A stretch of DNA of 64,000 nt. Origin: Antitrichia curtipendula (lineage: Eukaryota > Streptophyta > Bryopsida > Hypnales > Leucodontaceae). The position numbers and the translations under genes are program-made. Positions 22,777-35,237 of the stretch are shown here, one piece after another. The first letter of the stretch is position 1; each line of letters starts with the position of its first letter. The notes beneath the pieces are model-generated. The model worked only from the letters and a program-made list of their open reading frames with translations, ran no database searches and was not told where the DNA came from. The stretch is from assembly GCA_951230915.1 (NCBI GenBank), contig OX579636.1, positions 24,921,567 to 24,985,566 on the forward strand. The letters run 5' to 3'.

Positions 22777-25700
22777 ATGGAAGAACTAGAGTCTATAGAC
22801 GGCCAACCTCTTCCATTAGTGACAAGGCTCTTTAGAGGTAATTTTCCTACCAATTCAAGCCGTCTTTCTATTTTGCACTATTATTTCTACTTTCATGAAG
22901 ATGTAATTGTGTGTACTCACATTTTTAAGGAATTACTATTGAATGTCAAAGATTAGAGATGATAAAATATGGAACACATCTACTCTTTTAAATCTAATTA
23001 GTTGTATCTTAAGATACATTTGAGAGCTTTGTAGTATGCAATCATTGTAATATTTTGAAAGTAACTTCAATACTTTGAAAATTGCAGATACATCTTTCAC
23101 ATCCAAGGTATGTTTACAATTCACTATTTGAAGATTCTTTTGAAAGTGGTTTGTCTATCTCAAAACTCATGTGATTTCATTTCATACTTTGATTGAACAA
23201 ATTTTGCATTCCAAATTTACTTAAGATTTAGAAACAAGTTTACAACTAGTAAATCATAGATGCATCATTGACTTAGTACTTCTACATGGAAAATACTTTG
23301 TATATATTTTCTACTCAGAATTGTAGATTTAAGACTGTCTTGAAAAGGAATGAGTAGAAATAGGTTTTGACTCTACATTTAAGGTTAAAGGTATTGTAAT
23401 AAAAGATTTGTTCAAAACTACTGAATTTTAGCCTAATGGTACTTTGACAATTGTAGACTCATAGGAAAGTTAATAGAATGATGGGCAAGTATGCAAATGC
23501 ACTGAACGACTTGAATGAGGCTAATGAACTTGAGACTAATGATGCTTGGACATTAAAGAGACGTGGGAAAGTTAAGCGATTAATAGGCAAATATGTAGAT
23601 GCACTGGAGGACTTGAATAAGGCTAATGAACTTGAGCCAAATCATGCTTTTACATTAAAGAGGCGTGGGGATGTAAAGAGAATGACAGGCAAGTATACAG
23701 ATGCATTGAAGGACTTGAACAAGGCTATTGTAGTAATGAACTTGAGCCTTATGATGCTTTCACTTTGGGGACTCTTGGTGAGGTGAAGCGATTGATGGGC
23801 AAGTATACAGATGCATTGAAGGACTTGAATGAGGCTGATGAACTTGAGCCTAATAATGCTTTTACATTACAGAGGCGTGGGGATGTAAAGAGAATGATGG
23901 ACAAGTACGAAGGTGCATTGGAGGACCTGAACAAGGCTAATAAACTTCAACCTAATGATGCTTTTACATTAAAGAGGCGTGGGGATGTTAAGCGAATGAT
24001 GGGCAAGTACGAAGGTGCATTGGAGGACCTGAACAAGGCTAATGAACTTCAACCTAATGATGCTTTTACATTAAAGAGGTGTGGGGATGTAAAGAGAATG
24101 ATGGGCAGGTACGAAGGTGCATTGGAGGATCTGAACAAGGCTAATAAACTTCAACCTAATGATGCTTTTACATTAAAGAGGCGTGGGGATGTTAAGCGCT
24201 TGATGGGCAAGTATACAGATGCATTGAAGGACTTGAACAAGGCTAATGAACTTCAACCGAATGATGCTTTTACATTAAAGAGGCGTGGGGATGTTAAGCG
24301 ATTGATGGGCAAGTATACAGATGCATTGAAGGACTTGAACAAGGCTAATGAACTTGAGCCTTATGATGCTTTCACTTTGGGGACTCTTGGTGAAGTGAAG
24401 CGATTGATGGGCAAGTATACAGATGCATTGAAGGACTTGAACAAGGCTAATGAACTTGAGCCTTATGATGCTTTCACTTTGGGGACTCTTGGTGAAGTGA
24501 AGCGATTGATGGGCAAGTATGCAGATGCATTGAAGGACTTGAACGAGGCTGATAAACTTGAGTCTAATAATGCTTTTACATTAAAGAGGCGTGGGGATGT
24601 AAAGAGAATGATGGGCAAATATGAAGGTGCATTGGAGGACTTGAACAAGGCTAATAAACTTCAACCTAATGATGCTTTTACTTTAAAGAGGCGTGGAGAT
24701 CTAAAAAAAATGATGGGCAAATATGCAGATGCATTGAAGGACTTGAATGCGGCTGATGAACTTGAGCCTAATAATGCTTTGACATTAAAGAGGCGTGGGG
24801 ATCTAAAGAAAATGATGGGCAAGTATGCAGATGCATTAGAGGACTTGAATAAGGCTAATGAACTTGAGCCTAATAATGCTTTGACATTAAAGAAGCGTGG
24901 GGATCTAAAGAAAATGATGGGCAAGTATGCAGATGCATTGAAGGACTTGAATGAGGCTGATGAACTTCAGCCTAATGATGCTTTCACTTTGGGGAATCTT
25001 GGTGAAGTGAAGCGCTTGATGGGCAAGTATGCAGATGCATTGAAGGACTTGAATAAGGCTAATGAACTTAAGCCAAATCATGCTTTTACATTAAAGAGGC
25101 GCGGGGATGTAAAGAGAATGATGGGCAAGTATGCAGATGCATTGAAGGACTTGAATGAGGCTAATGAACTTGAGCCTTTTAATGCTTTGATATTAAAGAG
25201 GCGTGGAGAAGTTAAGCAATTAATGGGCAAGTATGTAGATGCATTGGAGGACTTGAACAAGGCTAATGAACTTCAGCCTTATGATGCTTTTACTTTGGGG
25301 ACTCTTGGTGAAGTGAAGCGATTGATGGGCAAGTATGCAGATGCATTAAAGGATTTGAATGAGGCTGATGAACTTGAGCCTAGTAATGTTTTTACATTAC
25401 AGAGGCGTGGGGAAGTTAAGCGATTAATGGGCAAATATGTAGATGCATTAGAAGACTTGAATAAGGCTAATGAACTTGAGCCTAATAATGCTTTTACATT
25501 AAAGAAGCGTGGGGATCTAAAGAAAATGATGGGCAAGTATGCAGATGCATTGAAGGACTTGAATGAGGCTGATGAACTTCAGCCTAATAATGCTTTTACA
25601 TTACAGAGGCGTGGGGATGTAAAGAGAATGATGGGCAAGTATGAAGGTGCATTGGAGGACTTGAACAAGGCTAATGAACTTCAACCTAATGATGCTTTTA

Positions 25701-28700
25701 CATTACAGAGGCGTGGGGATGTGATGAGAATAATGCGCAAGTATGTAGATGCATTGGAGGACTTAAATGAGGCTAATGAACTTCAGCCTAATAATGCTTT
25801 GATGTTGAAGAGGCATGGGGAAGTTAAGCGATTAATGGGCACGTATGAAGGTGCATTGGAGGATTTGAACAAGGCTAATAAACTTCAACCAAATGATGCT
25901 TTTACATTAAAGAGGCATGGGGATCTAAAAAAAATGATGCGCAGGTATGCAAATGCATTAGAGGACTGGAATAAGGCTAATGAACTTCATCCTTATCATG
26001 CTTTTACATTAAAGAGGCGTGGAGATCTGAAGAAAATGATGGGCAAGTATGCAGATGCATTGAAGGACTTGAATAAGGCTAATGAACTTCAGCCTAATGA
26101 TGCTTTGATATTAAAGAGGCGTGGGGAAGTTAAGCGATTAATGGGCACGTATGCTGATGCATTGGAGGACTTGAACAAGGTTAATGAACTTGAGCCTAAT
26201 GATGCTTTTACTTTGGGGAGTCTTGGTGATGCGAATCGAGTGATGGACAAGTATGCAGATGCATTGGAGGACTTCAACAAGGCTAATGAATATGAGTCCA
26301 ATAATGCATTCATTTTGGAGAGTCGTGGGAAAGTTAAGCAATTGATGGGCAAATATGTCGATGCATTGGAAGACTTGAACAAGGCTAATGAACTTGAGCC
26401 TAATAATGCTTTTACATTAAAGAAGCGTGGGGATCTAAAGAAAATAATGGGCAAGTATGCAGATGCATTGAAGGACTTAAATGAGGCTAATGAACTTCAG
26501 CCTAATAATGCTTTTATATTACAGAGGCGTGGGGATGTTAAGCGACTGATGGGCAAGTATGCAGATGCATTGAAGGACTTGAATGAGGCTAATGAATTTG
26601 AGCCTAATGATGTTTGGACATTAAAGAGGCGTGGGGAAGTGAAGCAATTAATGGGCAAGTATATAGATGCATTAGAGGACTTGAATAAGGCTAATGAACT
26701 TGAGCCTAATGATGCTTTGACATTAAAGAAGCGTGGAGATCTAAAGAAAATGATGGGCAAGTATGCAGATGCATTGGAGGACTTGAATAAGGCTGATGAA
26801 CTTCAACCTTATGATGCTTTTACTTTGGGGACTCTTGGTGAGGTGAAGCGATTGATGGGCAAGTATGTAGATGCATTTGAGGATTTGAATAAGGCCAATG
26901 AACTTCAGCCTAATTATGCATTCACTTTGGGGAGTCGTGCTGAAGTTAGTCGATTGATGGGTAAATATACATATGCATTAGAGGACTTCAACAAGGCTGA
27001 TAAGCTTCAGCCTAATGATGCTTGGACATTGAGAAATCGAGGGGAAGTGAAGAGAATGATGGGCAAGTATAAAGGTGCATTAGAGGACTTGAACAAGGCT
27101 AATGAACTTGAGCCTAATGATGCTTTGACATTAAAAAGGCGTGGTGATGTGAATCGAGTGATGGGCAAGTATGCAGATGCATTGGAGGACTTCAACAAGG
27201 CTAATGAATATGAGTCCAATAATGCATTCATTTTGGAGAGTCGTGGGAAAGTTAAGCAATTGATGGGCAAGTATGTAGATGCATTGGAAGATTTCAACAA
27301 GGCTAATGAACTTCAGTCTAATGATGCTTGGATAAAAAAAATGGGGAACCTGTCTTCCTTGATGACTTTAAATTTGAATAGATGTTCAAGTTTGGCGACC
27401 TTGCCAAAAGAATTGGGAAACTTGTCTTCCTTGACTACTTTAGATTTGAGTGGATGTTCTAATTTAGTGGCCTTACCAAAGGAAGTGGGGAACTTGTCTT
27501 CCTTAACTACTTTTATTTTAAAAGATTGTTTAAGCTTGGTTAGCTTGCCAATAGAAGTGGGGAACTTATGTGCTTTAACCACTCTAGATTTGAGAGGGTG
27601 TTCAAACTTGACGGTCTTGCCAAAGGAAGTGGGGAACTTATCTTCCTTAATCACTTTAAATTTAAGTGGGTGTTCAAGCTTGACAGCCTTGCCAAAAGAA
27701 GTAGAAAACTTGTCTTTTTTGAATACTCTCAATTTGCGACAGTGTTCAAGTTTAGCAACCTTGCCAAATGAAGTGGGAAACTTGTCTTCCTTGACCACTC
27801 TAAATTTAGAAGATTGTTCAATCTTGACAACCTTGCCAAAGGAAGTAGGGAACTTGTCTTCCTTAACTGCTCTTAATTTGTGGAGGTGTTCAAACTTGGC
27901 AACCTTACCAAAGGAAGTGGGGAATTTGTCTTGCTTAACCACTCTTAATTTGAGACAGTGTTTAAGCTTGGTAGCCTTGCCAAAGGAAGTAGGGAACTTG
28001 TCTACTTTGACTATTCTTAATTTAGAAGATTGTTCAAGCTTGGCATCTTGGCCAAAGGAAGTTGAAAATTCTTCTTCTTTGATGACTCTCAATGTAGGAG
28101 AGTGTTCAAGCAAGGTAATATTCTAGATGTGCAATTGATTATTGAGATATGAATGTTTTTTCTAACCTATTGTTATTTTTATTTGTTCAAGTTGTCTAAG
28201 AAATTCTTCACTTTCCTAGGCATGTATTTTATTTGGATGCAACAAAAGATTACGTAAGTCTTTAGAATCACATGAATGTAAATGAGGGATTCATTATAGT
28301 ATTTAAATTGTACATTTATGAGTGAAGTATAGAGATGTTGCTAACTAGCCATACAAGATTCATATATGAATTTATAGGTAAGTTATATAATAATATCATT
28401 TTTCTCATTTTTAGGTTCAAATCCAGACCATAACAGATGATGAGCATGTACTAAAGAAGCAACAACAAGAGGCCATCTTGACTCAATTCAAAGCCAAGCT
28501 TGAGTTGTCTAAAAGCTTCAGTGACACTATCCAAGTAAAAGTTCACTCTTCTTTTCATTTTGTGTTCTCTATTATTTTTTAGGCTTGCAATTCTAGCGAG
28601 ATGTCCATTTATCAAACTTCCTTGCTAGGTTTATTTCTTTATATATTATGCATTCATTTGTTCTTCTTTGAAAGTTTGTGTTACATCTAATTACAATTTT

Positions 28701-29977
28701 CTTTAGGCTCAAGCATTGTAGTTGACCCATGTGCATTGCCACTCATGAAGGGAAGTTAAAATTGCTTGGAATGATGCAACAACATATTGTTTTTAATTCT
28801 TAAGGGTTTCCATTAAGAATATAATCATTGTTTGTGCTAGGAAAATCTTGCGAAGACTTTGTCATTTTTGACAATTAAAGGACTTCATGCTCTTGGTTCC
28901 TTGCTACTGTGGATTCCATTTCATACTAGTATATTTGGTCAACAAGTACTATCTTGGAACAAAGGAAAAGTGGAATCTAAAGATTTGTTGACTGGGCGTT
29001 TCCTAGGCCAAGGTTGTTCAGGAATCTTCTATGAGACAACATGGTCAGAGAAACATACAGTCAAATTAGCAAGAAAAGACTTTCCAGGAGTGACAGGTGA
29101 TATCTTTGTAATAGAAGCTATTCGGTTGTTTGAACTTAGAGATCATCCAAACATTATGAAGACCTTTTGTTGGACTGTTGACAATAGAAGTTGTTCCCTC
29201 GTTATGGAATATATGAAAGATGATCTCTCTAGTTTCATGCGAAAGAAAAAGGAGGCACTAAGGAAGAAGGGTGATGAGTTAGTGATTGGAGCTAATCCAT
29301 CTCCTTTCCAATTACATGAAGTTTTAGACATTTTGTTGCAGATTGCTATTGGTGTGAAATATTTACATGATGAAGGTATCTACCATGGCGATTTGAAACC
29401 AAACAATGTTTTCCTTGATTGGAAGGAAGATCAGATGTTGGTGAAGGTGGGTGATTTTGGTCTTCTGGAAACCAAGAGAAATACCACATTACTTTCAAAG
29501 CGAGCTCTCTGCTTTCGGATGATAGAATGGAGTGCACCAGAGTTGTTTGAAGACTTTTTTAGTTCCATGAGTGAAGACTTGGATTTCATGTGGACAACAT
29601 CACTTATAGAATTGGATCCAAGCACTTCAAATGCTTCATGCTCTAAAAATGGCCAAAAAATCATGCTACAAAAGGCCGATAGCTACAACTTTGGTTTAAC
29701 AAGCGCATATGTTCTTGGAAGTGAGCAATTGTGGCCTACTCAATTGAGCCCACAAGAATTGCGGAAGCAAATATCAAGTTTTAGTTTAAGACCAAAACTT
29801 CCTTCCAGATGTCCTGAAACACTTGCATCTTTAATATATGCATGTTGGGATACTAGTCCCACATGTAGGCCTACCTTCTTTGTTATTCGAAATAAAATGC
29901 AAGAGATTATCAAGGAGCAACGAGAACAATTGGAAGACTTAGGTATTATGCTTGAACTTGGAATGCATTCACTATAA
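22777..29977 (+). CDS. TPR-LRR-protein kinase, 5 exons, with an internal frameshift
   Basis: Proposed exons are 22777-22837, 23088-23107, 23457-28114, 28415-28534 and 28841-29977, all GT-AG and in consistent phase. Without the frame error the product would be about 1,995 aa. In order: a short N-terminus starting MEELESIDGQPLPLV; 38 TPR units of 34 aa; ten 24-aa LRRs plus a partial; a KKQQQEAILTQF helical linker; and a kinase domain. Kinase motifs are LGQGCSGIFYE, HGDLKPNN, VGDFGLLE and SAPELFED, with lysine in the HTVKLARK strand. The activation-loop region carries a longer insert. No signal peptide or membrane span is seen, so a cytosolic receptor-like or scaffold kinase is inferred. An 8-nt insertion near 23727-23735 shifts the frame after the third TPR and leads to a stop at 23786. 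The protein may therefore be made from a later ATG, or the gene may be a pseudogene, or the base calls may be wrong. Confidence 0.75.
23481..27340 (+). repeat. TPR-coding tandem array, 38 x 102 bp
   Basis: The first MGKY codon block starts at 23481 and the last at 27263. After removing the 8-nt insertion, the distance is exactly 37 x 102 bp, so no unit has any other indel. Consensus features per unit are MGKY.DAL.DLN, KANELEPN and DAFTLKRRG. Units differ mainly at a few swap positions (K/E in ALKDL/ALEDL, N/D, FTL/ILK/LGT variants). This indicates expansion and homogenisation of a 34-aa TPR-like helix pair. Confidence 0.95.
27346..28114 (+). repeat. LRR-coding tandem array, 72-bp units
   Basis: There are ten complete repeats of 24 aa with consensus LTTLNL..CSSLATLPKEV and GNLSS, plus a partial eleventh unit ending at the splice donor (AAG|GTAATA). 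This is the plant NLR-type cysteine-containing LRR, here located between TPRs and a kinase rather than after an NB-ARC domain. Confidence 0.93.
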
Positions 29978-30796
29978 AGAATTTTGTACTACAGTTTGAG
30001 TTTCTAATATCCATCAATGCTTCTATAACTTATTGCATCATCATTGCGTTCTATTGTAACTTGGATCTCAGTTTGTAGGTTCACTTTGTACATTTGCCAT
30101 TGTAGACTTGCCTAATGCTTCCATCACTAGTAGCTTGTGTGATGTCTTTGTTGGTAGTGGTTCACATTTTCCTTCTTTGTTGTTGGTATGTCCTATCATT
30201 CAATTGCTAAAGTAGTTTTGGAATTCTAGTTGCTTTGTTAGTCATGATTTTACATGTATAATCTAGAAATATTACCTTCATCCTCAGAGATGTGACAATT
30301 TCCTTTTATCTTATCCATTAGTATTTTTTAGAATATTCATTGTTGACTTCAACTCAATTATAATTTAAGGATTGTAGATACTTGAATCTCCCAATCAGAG
30401 CCTTTGAGTAGTTTAAGATGTTCTGCAAGGTGTGACAAATGCTCCTTGTAAGTTGTCTCTTGATTTTTTGTAGTGATAGTACTAAAACATGTTCTAGCAT
30501 GATTTTTCCATATCCGGTCTGGCTACCTATGAGTCAAGGAAGTTTAGCTACCCCATATTTTTGATGTCCCATTCTTCTTTGATATGTAGTTTTTTCTTAA
30601 GGTTGAGTAAAAGGTTCTTGGTTAAGCCATGAATGTTATGTAGTGAGTTACATTATTGAGTAATGGTTTTATACCAAAATGTGTTCTATTTGGTTCAAGA
30701 CATTTGATATTTGATAAGTTTGGTGAAATCATATAATGTATATTTGTATGTAAGTAATTGTATTAATGTATGTTTTGTGGGGATTTTTTTTTGTAG
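29978..30796. other. 3' flank of the TPR-LRR-kinase gene
   Basis: AT-rich sequence, probably the 3' untranslated region and spacer. No exon is recognised before the TTTTTTTTGTAG acceptor at 30785-30796 that opens the LRR gene remnant. Confidence 0.5.
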
Positions 30797-30947
30797 TTGG
30801 ACACTTTGACAATGAAGTCTCTATTTGAAGTTGTAGGTGGTGGCCAATATATTAGGGTTGGATTCAAAGATGATCAACTTTCGCATGTAGATTTGAACGA
30901 CAACCAAGACTAGAAAGTTGCTTTGGTATAGGTGATGTTAATAGCTT

Positions 30948-32165
30948 CACTATAAGAAAACCACGTTTTTGGAGATGTTTTTGCACTAATGTGCGATGTT
31001 TAATAAAACATGAAGATATCGGAGGACATCTGACCTAACAAGGTAGATTTTTGTGGATGTTGTGAAAAACATTAGCACGTTACTATAAATCCAAGTCAAT
31101 GTTATCATTGACACTAACATAGACTGCCACGTCAATAAGAAGACCAATTTTGACTATGGATAAGTTAGTAAAAATTACTATGGTCTATGATAAAATATTG
31201 ACCATATGTGAAAAATTTAGAGGAAAGGTAACCACATGGCATGCTTTACAAAAAAAGGAAAATAGATGGATGTTTACCATGGATGAAAAGAGATGGTCTT
31301 TATACAAGTGGGGTGGTAGGAAGTGAAACAATCCATATGGGATATGTAAAGCAAGAATTGTGTTAAATATAAATGTCTAAAACAACGTCTAGACATCTAA
31401 AACAACATTGAAATGTCTGAAACAACATTGAGATGCTTGAAATAACATTGAGACTTACAATAGTCAAGTTACCATATTCTAATTATCCCATATCTTTTGT
31501 CTCACTATGGATGGACAATGGATATAAGTAGGACCTCTCAACCCTTAATTCTCACTAACTTTTAATGAAGAAATTCTTTCATTTGGCCATCAAAAATTCT
31601 CTTGATGGTAGATAGTAAGTGTTTTTTAATTCTTATTGAATTCAACAATTTTTTTGTTTATTTTATTTTATTTTTAAATCAATATTTTCTATTGACCTTA
31701 TCTTATGGGTATAATATGCAACAATCAATGTCTCCAAAAATGTCTATCTAAACGTCTAAATTGACGTTTCAAAAAAAATATTAAAATTCTTAAATGGCAT
31801 GAAAGTGTGTTTGACAAGGCATGCCACATCAAATTTTGGTGGGTCTATGTCACTTTTTCCCGCATCCACGTCACCAACAAACCAGATGAAATATTTTCCT
31901 ACATGGCACTATCTACCCACGTGGCGCTTACATGGTGTTGAGTTGTCGGCCAAATGGTGCATCATGGGAACCTTGGAAGACCATGTTTTGGGGGATGTTA
32001 TAAAAAAACAAGGTCAAAAAGAGCATGTTTTCTAAAAAATTGGCACGTTTTTTGCCCATCAAGTATGACAAATTTAAAGTGACATCTACATTGATTCCCT
32101 TCACGTCAAAACAAACACCAGGCCACGTTTTTTTTGACATTACAAAAAACTTGTTTCTTATAGTG
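30948..32165. mobile_element. Non-autonomous CACTA (CMC-EnSpm) transposon, 1,218 bp
   Basis: The element starts CACTATAAGAAAACCACG and its right end, read in reverse complement, starts CACTATAAGAAACAAG. The target-site duplication is CTT (30945-30947 and 32166-32168), the 3-bp length expected for this superfamily. No transposase frame is present. It contains short tandem repeats around 31371-31455 and several inverted CACGTTTTT/GCATG motifs near both ends. It sits inside the LRR remnant. Confidence 0.93.
31371..31455. repeat. Short tandem repeat inside the CACTA element
   Basis: Three to four degenerate units of ATGTCTAAAACAACATTGA type (about 23-25 bp) lie in the left half of the transposon. 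Confidence 0.7.
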
Positions 32166-33254
32166 CTTGGAAGTACTTACATTACGTCTTTATAAGGAGT
32201 TAAAAATATTTGTGATCTTCAAGAGCTCTCAAAGTTGCAAATATTATATATATCTTTTTTTAGATCTTCAAAATCAGTGGTGGGCTTAGGGAACTTAGTT
32301 GCCTTCAGGCAACTAAACACTAAGAAGTGTGAGTGAGGGTGTGAGGGACTAGGTGCTCTAGAATGCAAGAAGCTATAGTATGAACCATGCTTGGAACCAC
32401 AGGCTACACAATTGGAGGAAGTTGTTGGGGTTCTTCCTTTGAACAAGCTTATGAACTTACAAATACTTGATTTGTCAGGTTGTAAGTACGTGAAACACAT
32501 TTGGAATGGAAGCAATTCCAATGCTTTGCAGGATATTTGCACAAGTAATTAAATGTTGGATAATTGGCATGATCACCCAAAATTGATAATGTTGAACTAT
32601 TTGGAGATTGATAATGAAGATATTGTGCCATTGTTCTTTCATTTTTGGAGACCAAAACTATGAGCATGGTCTTATGGAATTGCAACCACCCCTAAACTTG
32701 ATGTTATTGAAATTTGTTTCTTCACTTTCAATATTACCAGTGCATCATTGCATCATGAACTTAGCAATGTTAGTACACTGACAAACTTCAAGGACCTGAA
32801 GATGTCCAGTTGCAACTTCAAGGTAATGCTTGGTCTAAGAAACTTGATTGTATTAACAAATTTTAATCTATGGGAACATGTCTTACTAGAGAGTTTACTT
32901 GATCTTAGACAATTTATTGAATTGGAGTCACTTAAGATTTTTGGGTGCAACTTGTTGATGAGTTTGACCATCAATGGGTCATTACCAGCTCTGAAACTTC
33001 TTAGTCTCTCCAGATGCCACAATTTGATAATGCTATCTAAAATTCAACCTTTTATCGGGTTCACAAGAGTTTATATTGGAGCATTGTGGAGTGAAGTTGA
33101 ATGCGATGGAAGTCACAAACCTCAAGGCAAGATGTCTTTGTTTTGTGTGCATAAATCATCATTGGAATTCAACTCTAAGACCATCATCAAATTTAGAGAT
33201 CCAAATTTTGAGGGTGAATCCAATTGCTCCTATTGCATGGATGAGCTCTCTTGA

Positions 33255-33712
33255 GTCTTCTCCATCTATAGAATGCTCTTCAAGTTTCAACACTGGATTT
33301 TGTATTTTTGTTCTTTATAATGAATTCAACTCAAAATTGTTTTTTTTCTAGCTTCTTGGGAAAAGAAGAGAGTAGTACTTAGAGGGTCTCAACTAGTAGA
33401 TTGACAAGAATACTAGACTCTCCAATTGGCCTTGAATTTATGCTACTGAGCTTTATGTCACTTGCTGCAAAACTTATATACAGCTGTAGATGGAATTACT
33501 AGTATCCAAAAGGACATAGAAACTTATCACTTGCATTTTGCTAGTTTTTTTTCCTATTGTTTCCAGCATAGGAACCAGACTCAAGATTATTGATCTCAAT
33601 GTAAAAAATGCTTTAGTTGAGTCTGAAGTCATTAAATGGCGATAATGTGAGCTTCTTCAAATATTTTGGCAATGAATCTAACCATTTTGTTCATGGTGAT
33701 TCAACTCTTATA
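33255..33712. other. Spacer before the hexanucleotide array
   Basis: Ordinary AT-rich DNA. Frames that run from here into the following array are open only because the array has no stop codons. Nothing else is supported. Confidence 0.5.
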
Positions 33713-35237
33713 TATGGATATGGATATGGATATGGATATGGATATGGATATGGATATGGATATGGATATGGATATGGATATGGATATGGATATGGATATG
33801 GATATGGATATGGATATGGATATGGATATGGATATGGATATGGATATGGATATGGATATGGATATGGATATGGATATGGATATGGATATGGATATGGATA
33901 TGGATATGGATATGGATATGGATATGGATATGGATATGGATATGGATATGGATATGGATATGGATATGGATATGGATATGGATATGGATATGGATATGGA
34001 TATGGATATGGATATGGATATGGATATGGATATGGATATGGATATGGATATGGATATGGATATGGATATGGATATGGATATGGATATGGATATGGATATG
34101 GATATGGATATGGATATGGATATGGATATGGATATGGATATGGATATGGATATGGATATGGATATGGATATGGATATGGATATGGATATGGATATGGATA
34201 TGGATATGGATATGGATATGGATATGGATATGGATATGGATATGGATATGGATATGGATATGGATATGGATATGGATATGGATATGGATATGGATATGGA
34301 TATGGATATGGATATGGATATGGATATGGATATGGATATGGATATGGATATGGATATGGATATGGATATGGATATGGATATGGATATGGATATGGATATG
34401 GATATGGATATGGATATGGATATGGATATGGATATGGATATGGATATGGATATGGATATGGATATGGATATGGATATGGATATGGATATGGATATGGATA
34501 TGGATATGGATATGGATATGGATATGGATATGGATATGGATATGGATATGGATATGGATATGGATATGGATATGGATATGGATATGGATATGGATATGGA
34601 TATGGATATGGATATGGATATGGATATGGATATGGATATGGATATGGATATGGATATGGATATGGATATGGATATGGATATGGATATGGATATGGATATG
34701 GATATGGATATGGATATGGATATGGATATGGATATGGATATGGATATGGATATGGATATGGATATGGATATGGATATGGATATGGATATGGATATGGATA
34801 TGGATATGGATATGGATATGGATATGGATATGGATATGGATATGGATATGGATATGGATATGGATATGGATATGGATATGGATATGGATATGGATATGGA
34901 TATGGATATGGATATGGATATGGATATGGATATGGATATGGATATGGATATGGATATGGATATGGATATGGATATGGATATGGATATGGATATGGATATG
35001 GATATGGATATGGATATGGATATGGATATGGATATGGATATGGATATGGATATGGATATGGATATGGATATGGATATGGATATGGATATGGATATGGATA
35101 TGGATATGGATATGGATATGGATATGGATATGGATATGGATATGGATATGGATATGGATATGGATATGGATATGGATATGGATATGGATATGGATATGGA
35201 TATGGATATGGATATGGATATGGATATGGATATGGAT
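33713..35237. repeat. (TATGGA)n hexanucleotide array, about 254 uninterrupted copies
   Basis: From 33713 to 35237 the sequence is a perfect run of TATGGA (TCCATA on the other strand), about 1.5 kb with no visible interruption. Its frames give (Tyr-Gly)n and (Met-Asp)n on the plus strand and (Ile-His)n on the minus strand, so long ORFs here are by-products of the repeat. There is no promoter, intron or flanking domain to suggest translation. Confidence 0.98.

Larger units (their letters stand above)
30797..33254 (+). pseudogene. LRR (NLR-like) gene remnant interrupted by a CACTA element
   Basis: An exon-like stretch starts after a TTTTGTAG acceptor at 30797 (LDTLTMKSLFEVVGGG, VGFKDDQLSHVDLND). 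After an early stop it reaches the transposon at 30948. On the far side the sequence continues as LRR-like peptide (LEVLTLRLYKELKI, LQELSKLQIL, LMNLQILDLSGCKYV), interrupted by stops and frame changes. The last part (about 32748-33254) is open and reads LTNFKDLKMSSCN, ESLKIFGCNLLMSL and PALKLLSLSRCHNL, also LRR-like, ending with GESNCSYCMDELS. No kinase or NB-ARC motif is visible. It is best read as a decayed C-terminal piece of an LRR resistance-type gene. Confidence 0.65.

Noticed and set aside
23749..28113. Several antisense ORFs of 60-266 aa across the TPR and LRR arrays
   Set aside because: They are periodic shadows of the repeat units on the other strand and have no splice or start context.
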